This document shows, piece after piece, positions 46,301 through 53,800 of a DNA stretch of 64,000 nt. Source of the stretch: Telluribacter roseus (lineage in GTDB: Bacteria; Bacteroidota; Bacteroidia; Cytophagales; Spirosomataceae); NCBI RefSeq assembly GCF_017355915.2, contig NZ_JAFEUV020000007.1, positions 266,359 to 330,358 on the forward strand, read 5' to 3'. The notes beneath the pieces are model-generated. The model was not told the DNA's origin. It worked only from the letters and a program-made list of their open reading frames with translations, and ran no database searches. A program made the position numbers and the translations under genes. Positions within the stretch are counted from its first letter, which is position 1. The number at the start of each line of letters is the position of its first letter.

Positions 46301-47651
46301 GGATGATCAGCTGCCCAAACAGCGCGGAGCGCATCAGGCGACTGGCCGAATCCAGCGCAATCTCATCCATCGTACCCAGGCGGGAAGCCTTGGTGTGCAC
46401 AATGCTGAATATCATGCTTTCTACAATGATGACGGCTCCGTCGACCAGCAGGCCAAAATCAATGGCCCCCAGGCTCATCAGGTTGGCCGAGACGCCAAAG
46501 ACGTGCATCATACCCAGGGCAAACAGCATACAGAGGGGGATGACCGAGGCGACCACCAGACCGGCCCGCCAGTTTCCGAGCAGGAGCAGCAACACGCTCA
46601 TCACGATCAGCCCTCCTTCCAGCAGGTTCTTGACCACCGTATGAATGGCCCGGTCAATAAGCTCTTTCCGGTCCAGGAAGGGCTCAATCTCAATACCCGG
46701 GGGCAGGGTTTTCTGGATCTGCGCAATGCGCTGCTTCACGGCCTCGATGGTGGCCTCGGAGCTGGCCCCTTTGAGCATCAGCACAATGCCACCCACCACT
46801 TCACCCTTGCCGTTGCGGGTCATGGCACCGTAACGGACGGCATGGCCCAGGCCCACGTCGGCCACATCACGGACCAGTATGGGAGTAGCCCCTACGTTCT
46901 TGACGACAATCTGGCCGATTTCATCCCGGTTTTTCACCATGCCTTCCCCGCGGATAAAAAATGCCTCCGGGCCTTTTTCGATGTAGCTACCGCCGGTGTT
47001 GGCATTACTGGCCGTGAGGGCATCTACTACCTCGGTCAGGGTCGTGTTCATGCCCCGTAGCCGCTCTGGATTTATCCGTACTTCGTATTCTTTCAGAAAG
47101 CCGCCCAGGCTACTTACCTCCACAACGCCGGGTACGCCGGCCAGCTGCCGCTTCACGATCCAGTCCTGTACCGTACGTAATTCGGTGGCCGAGTAGCGGC
47201 TTTCAAAACCTTCCTTCGGGCGCACTACGTACTGGTAGATCTCTCCCAGTCCGGTCGTGACCGGAGCCATCTGGGGGGAACCGGCCATGATCTCTCCCTC
47301 GGCCGCTTTGAGCTGCTCGGCCACCAGCTGCCGGGCCAGGAAGGTAGGCGTGGATTCTTCAAAAACAACGGTTATGACCGACAGGCCAAAACGCGAAATA
47401 GAGCGGATTTCGGTAACGCCGGGTACATTGCGCAGGGTAGTTTCCAGCGGAAACGTAATAAACTGCTCGGTTTCCTGAGCCGCCAGCGACGGCACCTGAG
47501 TAATGACCTGAACCTGATTATTGGTAATATCGGGGATCGCATCAATGGGAAGCTGCCGCAGCGCATAGGTACCCCAGGCAATCAATGCCAGAATACCCAG
47601 TACCACCACCAGCTTTTGTTTGATGCTAAACTGAATGAGTTTATGCAACAT
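43317..47651 (-). CDS. CzcA/CusA-type heavy-metal RND pump fused to TolC-type channel domain
   Basis: A 1444-residue fusion. Residues 1 to about 1040 are an RND pump of the heavy-metal class: N-terminal helix LVVVLGILALIAWGTYAL, LPIDAIPDITNNQVQV, and in helix 4 (around 395-410) DFGLLVDGAVIIVE with the D-x5-D-x6-E spacing of the CzcA proton-relay triad. At about 1043-1065 a hydrophobic segment ending LSAAKAQ resembles a signal peptide. The remainder is a TolC/OEP channel protein (MTVDQAIEKALQNNG... and coiled coils). RND and channel genes are usually separate; fusion is known in Bacteroidota. Confidence 0.93.
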   Translation of the reverse strand: MLHKLIQFSIKQKLVVVLGILALIAWGTYALRQLPIDAIPDITNNQVQVITQVPSLAAQETEQFITFPLETTLRNVPGVTEIRSISRFGLSVITVVFEESTPTFLARQLVAEQLKAAEGEIMAGSPQMAPVTTGLGEIYQYVVRPKEGFESRYSATELRTVQDWIVKRQLAGVPGVVEVSSLGGFLKEYEVRINPERLRGMNTTLTEVVDALTASNANTGGSYIEKGPEAFFIRGEGMVKNRDEIGQIVVKNVGATPILVRDVADVGLGHAVRYGAMTRNGKGEVVGGIVLMLKGASSEATIEAVKQRIAQIQKTLPPGIEIEPFLDRKELIDRAIHTVVKNLLEGGLIVMSVLLLLLGNWRAGLVVASVIPLCMLFALGMMHVFGVSANLMSLGAIDFGLLVDGAVIIVESMIFSIVHTKASRLGTMDEIALDSASRLMRSALFGQLIILIVYVPILSLTGIEGKMFRPMALTVGFAIIGAMLLCVTYVPMMAATLLRKDIQEEGTLADRIMKGLYRGYAPLLEGALRWRRMVLVTSGVLLAGAVGLFATMGGEFIPNLDEGDIAISLTLKPGSSLTQTIETTRRLETILKNGFPEVRQVISKIGTAEIPTDPMPIEAADVMVLLKNPDEWTTASTKEELIQKMERALGVLPGLNLEFTQPIQLRFNELMTGVKSDIAVKIYGEDLDTLYTKANQAAAQLKDIEGVADLKVEQITGLPQMLVQYNRPQLAQYGVSVASLNRTLKAAFAGEAAGVIFEGEKRFDLVVRLDSSYRQSIENIRQLYVDLPNGQQVPLEQLASIRYQNAPMQISRDNAQRRITIGINVRGRDVESLVAEMQERLDKNVPLPPGYRYTFGGQFENLVKAKERLAIAVPLALALIGILLFFTFGSVEQALMIFSAIPLSAIGGILALWLRDMPFSISAGVGFIALFGIAVLNGIVLISYFNQLKAEGVTDVFQRVREGTAVRFRPVVMTAAVASLGFLPMALSTSAGAEVQKPLATVVIGGLVSATLLTLVVLPVLYTLVSGRKSRPPRQASPTTQPAVLHTLIWLVLAISGLSAAKAQPASMTVDQAIEKALQNNGAIQAAGLEIEAARKMLKTAWDIPATTLDYQRGQLQSYPIDYTLTVTQSLSLPSVYGAQKRLLQAQQGLTQRQVAVQKTELIRQIKLAFFQLRISYERLRLLQAQDTLYQKAAHAASVRYRTGETNQLEKVTAETRQRDIQNRLAILQTDIAVGRQTLAILLQQSEPVIIDTTIALKAGFPAMQPTLGTNPQLAVMRQQVEAARRQTDLERQRFLPDLRLGYLSQSIERRSGFGVYQIGLSMPLFLAPLRARVEVARLQGVIAERQLNYQQHRLGGELSIREQQYAQSLATLTYYETSALPQARLILQTAEKSYLSGDIEYLEFVQSTAQAWQIREQYLDAIQQYNQTLIEQEALTGFAPVTP

Positions 47652-47746
47652 GTACGTACTAACTACTGATTAAGGAAAATAAAACAGATAGAGGTCCAGG
47701 AGCTTAAAGACCTTAAGCCCGGACAACATAGATCCAGTAAGAGTAG

Positions 47747-48139
47747 TTAGCCAACCTGTGGAGGGTGGAGCAACGGCGAAGTAGCCTGAAAAGAATACAG
47801 GTTCTGGTAAGAAAAGCAGGCTTTGACCTCGGGGTCCAGAAGCACTTCCTGAACCGGTAGTCGCTGAGGATGAGTGACTACAAAGACAAAGCCGGTCGAC
47901 AGATGATTATAGAGCGGAATCTTGACGTCTTCGTGGGGTGTTTTGGCATGCTCTGAAGAGGAGCTATAGTGCATGTCCAGAAACTGCCAGATGTCAAAGT
48001 TGGCTCCCGCCTGCCGCTTGTGAAACTGGTAATGTACGATGAGTCCCGGTATCTTGAATACCTCCTCCACGTCTGTCTGGGGAAACAGGCTGCCTGCAAA
48101 CATCAGTATACCTAGAAAAAGGGCAGTGGCGGACTTCAT
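47747..48139 (-). CDS. Small secreted hypothetical protein preceding the RND pump
   Basis: A 130-residue protein with a signal peptide (SATALFLGILMFAGSLFPQ). No domain was recognised; the central part (VHYQFHKRQAGANFDIWQFL, PHEDVKIPLYNHL) includes several His residues. It lies 95 bases upstream of the pump gene on the same strand and is probably the first gene of the operon. Small proteins of this kind often precede CzcA-type pumps in Bacteroidota, so a periplasmic metal-binding role is possible but unproven. Confidence 0.75.
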   Translation of the reverse strand: MKSATALFLGILMFAGSLFPQTDVEEVFKIPGLIVHYQFHKRQAGANFDIWQFLDMHYSSSSEHAKTPHEDVKIPLYNHLSTGFVFVVTHPQRLPVQEVLLDPEVKACFSYQNLYSFQATSPLLHPPQVG

Positions 48140-48401
48140 CTGGTAAAATTACATCCGAAATTTCGTGTGACAATCGGTTACATATAAATTGTTTAAAAAA
48201 TACAACCAGAAGTCAGGTAAATATAATTAGTAGTGGCAAGGTAGTGGGGAATAGAGTAGATATACAGCTGTTAGCCATCCATAGCTTAAGCAGGCTCGAG
48301 TCGCTGCCTTTACATTTTAGTGAGTGGTAATTCGTCTTATCCCTTTATTGACTAAATTGAAGTAGCTCAATCCATTACTCTATCCTATCCTATTTCACAC
48401 C

Positions 48402-49457
48402 ATGGAAACGCCACGTTACTGTTCACTGGTCACGGCACCACCCACTCCACTACCGCCCGATGTAGCCGGGGTAAGGGCGAGGTTAATACTCCTATCCCGA
48501 AAGAAGTGGGTCAACGGAACCAGGCTGAGGTACTACTTCTTCAACGGCCCGTCCGATGGTTCACCTACTGCCTGGAAAGGCGCAGAAGCACAGAAAAATG
48601 TGGTAAGACAGGCGTTTGGTGTCTGGAAAAGCCAGGGAATTGGTCTGGAGTTTGAGGAAACCAACGATAAAAATGAGGCAGAAATAAGGATCGGGTTTCT
48701 GAAAGGAGATGGGGCCTGGTCGTACGTGGGGCGGGATGTGATTGACTTTGTAACTTCTCCCAACGAACGGACCATGAATTTTGGCTGGGACATCAGCAAT
48801 GAGCTGGACACCGCGCTTCACGAAATAGGTCATACGCTTGGGGCACCGCACGAACATCAGAACCCGTTTGCGGGTATCGTATGGGATGAAGAGGCGGTAT
48901 ACGCCGCCCTGGCTGCGCCACCCAACAACTGGCCCCGCGAGACCACCTACCACAACATTATCCGGAAGCTATCCGTCAGCGAGGTAGAGGGCTCCACCCA
49001 TGATCCCAATTCGGTCATGCACTACCCCTTTGGTCCGGGCCTGATCAAAGAACCCGTCGAGTTCAGAAATGGAATCGAGCCAGCGGGTGGGCTTTCGGCC
49101 AAGGATATTGAGTTCGTAAAGAAGTTTTATCCGCCCCTGACTAAGAAGGACTACATCGAACTGAAACTGGCGAAGTCGGAAGTACTCAATATCAAGGCGG
49201 GGGAACAAAAGAACTTTGTATTCAAGCCGACTATTTCCAGAAGGTATAAGATCGAAACCTTTGGTACAATGGATACCGTGATGGTACTTTTTGAACGAAG
49301 TAACGGCGAAGAACTGTACCTGGCCGGGGATGATGACAGCGGCACCAACCTGAACTCCCGGATCCAGATCCGACTGCTTAAAGGCCGGGAGTACGTTATC
49401 CGCCTCAGGCTGTACTATGCCGAGAGCGAAGGAAGCGGCTCGGTAATGGTGTACTGA
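48402..49457 (+). CDS. Metzincin zinc metalloprotease with C-terminal PPC-like domain
   Basis: A 351-residue protease. The extended zinc motif HEIGHTLGAPHEHQNP (about 138-153) and the Met-turn SVMHYPF (about 206-212) define an astacin/matrixin-like metzincin. The C-terminal 110 residues (LNIKAGEQKNFVF...ELYLAGDDDSGTNL...YVIRLRLYYAES) look like a pre-peptidase C-terminal domain. The N-terminus (METPRYCSLVTAPPTPL) has no signal peptide, which is unusual for this group. It is transcribed alone and convergent with the alpha/beta hydrolase. Confidence 0.87.
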   Translation: METPRYCSLVTAPPTPLPPDVAGVRARLILLSRKKWVNGTRLRYYFFNGPSDGSPTAWKGAEAQKNVVRQAFGVWKSQGIGLEFEETNDKNEAEIRIGFLKGDGAWSYVGRDVIDFVTSPNERTMNFGWDISNELDTALHEIGHTLGAPHEHQNPFAGIVWDEEAVYAALAAPPNNWPRETTYHNIIRKLSVSEVEGSTHDPNSVMHYPFGPGLIKEPVEFRNGIEPAGGLSAKDIEFVKKFYPPLTKKDYIELKLAKSEVLNIKAGEQKNFVFKPTISRRYKIETFGTMDTVMVLFERSNGEELYLAGDDDSGTNLNSRIQIRLLKGREYVIRLRLYYAESEGSGSVMVY

Positions 49458-49506
49458 TCTTTTTCAAAATGACTATGTAGCCGGGTGACGGTACCTGATA
49501 AAAACG

Positions 49507-49550
49507 ACCAGGTACTTGCGGCTCTCCGCAGAGAGTCACAAGTACCTGGT
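49507..49550. terminator. Bidirectional hairpin between protease and alpha/beta hydrolase
   Basis: ACCAGGTACTTG (49507-49518) pairs perfectly with CAAGTACCTGGT (49539-49550); inner CTCT/AGAG bases can extend the stem. On the minus strand a TTTTT run follows (CGTTTTTATC). Confidence 0.85.
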
Positions 49551-49590
49551 ACTACTTTACGGGAAACATCAACTAATCTAATCAAACCAA

Positions 49591-50454
49591 TTAATAGGAG
49601 GTAGTGCTGCCGGATTTGATAAAGGTGAGCAGGTCCTGATTCAGCCGGTCCTTCTCCGTAAAGAACAAGCCGTGCGGGGCACCACCGTATACAGTGTACT
49701 GTGCTCCCGGAATAGCCTTAGCCGTTTGTTCTCCCGACGCTTCGATGGGTACGGTTTTGTCATCATCCCCGTGGATGATCAGCGTAGGTACCTTGATATA
49801 TGTCAGGTCGGCCCGAAAATCCGTCATGGCAAATGCCTTGGCGCATTCGATGGTCGCAACGGGCGAGGCCAGATACGCCCTGAAGAAATCCCCGTCCAGG
49901 TGCGCCTGGCTCACCGGATGGTTCAGGAGGTTTACTCCGTAGAACTGCTTACCGAACGTCTGCAGGAAATCAGCCCGGTCTTTCTGAATGTTTTCGAGTA
50001 TCTCATCGAATACCTCCTTATCCACACCACTCGGATTATCCTCTGTCTTGAGCATATAGGGCGTTACGGCACTGACCAGTACGGCTTTGGCTACCCGCTG
50101 GCCGTTGTGACGGCTCATGTAACGGGCTACTTCGCCTCCTCCCATCGAAAAACCCACCAGCGTCACATCAGTTAGGTCCAGGTAGTCAAGTACTGCTTTG
50201 AGATCATCAGCCAGGGCATCGTAGTCGTAGGGGCCGTAGGGTTTGGAGGACTTACCGAACCCCCGACGGTCATAGGCGACCACGCGCAGGCCATGCTTAG
50301 GTAGTTCGGTCAGCTGGTACTCCCACATTTCGTGGCTCAGCGGCCAGCCGTGAATCAGTACTACCGTTTGGGAAGAGGTACCCTGGCTGAGATCAGCATA
50401 ATATACGTTGATGTCATTGCCCAGGGCGTCAGTGCCTGCTTTAATGTAACTCAT
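49591..50454 (-). CDS. Alpha/beta hydrolase, non-heme haloperoxidase/arylesterase type
   Basis: A 287-residue cytoplasmic hydrolase without signal peptide. Oxyanion-hole segment VLIHGWPLSHEMW, the nucleophile elbow GFSMGGGEVARY, acid region IHGDDDKTVP and catalytic His in GAPHGLFFTEKDRLN are complete. This subgroup (often called non-heme chloroperoxidases) mostly acts as esterases or perhydrolases. It is a single gene with its own terminator. No pathway is suggested by neighbours. Confidence 0.92.
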   Translation of the reverse strand: MSYIKAGTDALGNDINVYYADLSQGTSSQTVVLIHGWPLSHEMWEYQLTELPKHGLRVVAYDRRGFGKSSKPYGPYDYDALADDLKAVLDYLDLTDVTLVGFSMGGGEVARYMSRHNGQRVAKAVLVSAVTPYMLKTEDNPSGVDKEVFDEILENIQKDRADFLQTFGKQFYGVNLLNHPVSQAHLDGDFFRAYLASPVATIECAKAFAMTDFRADLTYIKVPTLIIHGDDDKTVPIEASGEQTAKAIPGAQYTVYGGAPHGLFFTEKDRLNQDLLTFIKSGSTTSY

Positions 50455-50844
50455 GGTGAATGTAGATTGAAATGTGGAACAAGGTTTACCAAAACCTACG
50501 GAAGTGGAGCCAAAATGGATGTAACTTAATTATTTTTTTACTTCTTCTCACATCCCCTGTATGAGCGAAAGGCTGCTGGAAAAGTATCTCCGAGCTCTTC
50601 AAAGAAGCCTACTAATCAACCATTACCAATCAGCCCCCCATACATTAGTTGACCAGCTACCACCACTCAATCAGTATTCTTCACGGTTCATTCACTAAAT
50701 ATCCCCGTTGGTAGCATACCAACCTTTTTCTCCGCTCCTGACTCTATAAGTTTGTCTGCTTTTAGTCCCCGGATTAGCAGTCGCATTAGCCATCAAAAAT
50801 TTTTCACTAAAAAATACCCGCGCGGGGTGCGGGCATTGCTTTCT
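50455..50844. other. Divergent promoter region, alpha/beta hydrolase / GH9
   Basis: This 390-base region contains a promoter-like element for GH9 (50724-50754). The left part is AT-rich and should hold the hydrolase promoter, but no consensus was found. No ORF is supported. Confidence 0.5.
50724..50754 (+). promoter_or_regulatory. Promoter-like element upstream of GH9 gene
   Basis: TAAGTTTG (50747-50754) matches the TAnnTTTG -7 consensus; a T-rich CTTTTTC (50724-50730) occupies the -33 side in place of TTTG. The start codon lies 90 bases downstream. Confidence 0.5.
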
Positions 50845-53800
50845 ATGAAACGTAAACTTTTATGGACTTTCGTCTGGGTGCTTATGGCATTCCGGAGCTT
50901 AGCTTCACCTTCCACCACAACCGGTTCGATCCGGGTCGATCAGTTTGGGTACCTGCAGAATTCCCGCAAAGTAGCAGTTATCATCAATCCACAGGTTGGT
51001 TCCAATGCGGATCAGAAGTTTAACGCCAGTACCGGCGAAAACCAGTACCAGGTACGCCGCTGGGCCGACGATGCTGTGGTATTCAGCGGTACTATCCAAT
51101 CCTGGAAAAACGGCACGGTTCAGGCCTCATCCGGCGATCAGGGCTGGTGGTTTGACTTTTCGGTGGTCAATACCCCCGGTTCGTACTACATCTTTGACGT
51201 AGGCAACAACGTAGGCTCCTACCGCTTCGAGATTGGCGACCACGTCTACAACGAGGTCCTGAAAGCTGCTGTACGTACCTACTTCTATCAGCGTATCAAT
51301 TTTGAAAAAAAGACTCCTTTTACTGATGCCAAATGGGCGGATGCCGCCACCCACGAAGGGCCGGGACAGGACCGCCAGGTAACCAGCCGGCACGACAAAG
51401 GCAACATGGCCACCGTGCGCGACCTGCACGGGGGCTGGATGGACGCCGGGGATATGAACAAGTACGTAACCTTTGCGGAGGAACCCGTAGCCCTGCTGGT
51501 GGAGTCGTACCGGCTGAATCCTTCGGTATTTGGCGATAACTTCAACATTCCCGAATCGGGTAACGGTATTCCGGATGTACTGGACGAAGTAAAATGGGAG
51601 CTTGACTTTATGAAGCGGATGCAGGATGCTACCGGTACCGGGGGCTTGTTCCTGAAAGTGGGCGTTGACAACTACAACGAAACCAATCCGCCCAGCGCCG
51701 ACAAGCGTCCCCGCTACTACCTGCCCGAATGTACATCGTCTACTCTGTCGGGAGCGGCCATGTTCGCCGTGTCTGGCGCGGTATTTCGTACCATTCCGGC
51801 TCTGAACACTTACGCGCAGGACCTGATCGCCCGTGCTGAACAGGCTTTTGCCCGCGCCAAAGTAACGACCAACTACTTCACTACCTTCGAGACCAACTGC
51901 GACGACGGCAACATCAAGTCCGGTGACTCGGATAAGCCCGCAGATATCCAGAAACAGTCGGCTGTAGTAGCCGCTATCTACCTGTTTGAGGCCACCGGCA
52001 AAGCGGAGTACAAAGTATTTGTGGATCAGTATTACTCCCAGATCCAGCCCATCGCCAACGAATGGTGGGGGCCTTACCTCATGCACGTGCACATAGCCCT
52101 GCTGCGCTACGCGTCCAATCCAGCGGCTACTCCCTCGGTAGCTACCCGGATCCGCAGCATGAAGAGCGTGCAGAACGGGGTACTCTCTATCAATGACTAC
52201 AACGCCCGCACCGACCTGTACCGGGCGCACATGGCCGATGCCCAGTACCACTGGGGCAGCAACCAGGTACGCGGTAACGCCGGTATTGTCAATATGGATT
52301 TCGTGGACTTCAATATCAACGGGTCCAACAAGGCGCTGTACCGGGAAGTAGCGGAGCAGTACCTGCACTGGTTCCACGGGGTCAATGCGCAGGGTAAAGT
52401 AATGCTGTCGAACATGTACGCCTACGGAGCCGAAAACTCGCAGAATGAGATATACCATACCTGGTTTGCGGATGGTACCGAGTGGGACAACGCGCTGACC
52501 TCGCCCCGGGGTCCGGCGCCGGGCTACCTGACGGGCGGCCCCAACAACATGAACCAGTACGACGGCACGCAGGGGGACATCCGTAACGAGCCCCTGCAGA
52601 AACGATACAAAGACTGGAACACCGGCTTTCCCGAAAACTCCTGGATTTTTACGGAGGTGGCAATCTACAACCAAGCCCCCTACATCAGCCTGCTTAGCCG
52701 CCTGATGACGCCTACCTCGGACCCAACCGATACCGAGGCGCCTACGGCACCTAACCAGCTGGTAGCCTCGGATCTCTCACCCTATTCGGTAAAGCTGACC
52801 TGGAACGGATCCGTGGATAACCGGGCCGTAACGGCTTATGAGATCTACCAGAACGGTACTAAAGTAGCCGAAACGCCGCAGACGTACTTTAATCTTACGA
52901 CGCTGTCACCCGGCACTACCTACGAGTTTACGATCAAGGCCATTGACTTCTCGGCCAACCGCTCCAATCCGAGCAACGCTGTAACCGTTAATACACCGGC
53001 TCCGAGCCCCAACGACTACATCATCTACGGTGATGCCCTGAAGAGTACGTTTACGAACTGGTCGTGGAACAGTACCCAGGACTTTGCCAACACGGCTCCC
53101 GTTAAGTCGGGTGAGCGTTCGCTGAAGGTAACTACTACCGCGGCCTGGGGTGCTTTGAGCCTTCGTAACAGCGAGATTCTACGCACTTCCAACTATCCCG
53201 GTGGCGTGCAGTTCTGGTTCTACGGCACCGAAAAGCCAGTACGCGTAACTGTTAATCAGACGGAGACGGGGGAGTCTTCCTCATCCTACCGCATCAGCGC
53301 CGAACCCAATACCTGGACGCTGGTACGGATTCCCTGGAGTGAATGGGGAGATGTGCCTCAGATACAGCGCATCAATTTTATGGATGGTTCGGGCGAGCTT
53401 CAGAGCTTTATTATTGACGATGTGCGGCTGGTGGCGGGCCAATCTACACCCGATACCCAGGCTCCCAGTACTCCGTCCAACCTTACCGCTACCAATGTGA
53501 CAGGTAACAGCCTGCGCCTGACCTGGACGGCTTCGACGGATAACATTGGCGTTAAAGCGTACGAAGTATACCGGGGCACTACGCTGCTGGATGGGAATGT
53601 GACCACCAATCAGCTGGATGTAACGGGCCTGAGCTGCACGACCAACTATAACTTTACGGTGAAGGCCCGCGATGAGGCTGGTAATGTATCAGGCAGCAGC
53701 AACACCATTTATGTCAATACCCTGTATTGTTCGGATAGCCAAGCCCCTAAAGTACCTGCCAACCTTACAGCCAGCAACCTGACCGGCACGGGCCTGACCC

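Noticed and set aside
46395..47060. Plus-strand open frame opposite the RND pump gene
   Set aside because: His/Gln-rich antisense shadow of a conserved transporter; no start context or domain.
51127..52674. Minus-strand open frame of about 515 codons opposite the GH9 catalytic domain
   Set aside because: It is a shadow of a well-supported GH9 coding sequence and reads as low-complexity Val/Gly-rich protein without motifs.
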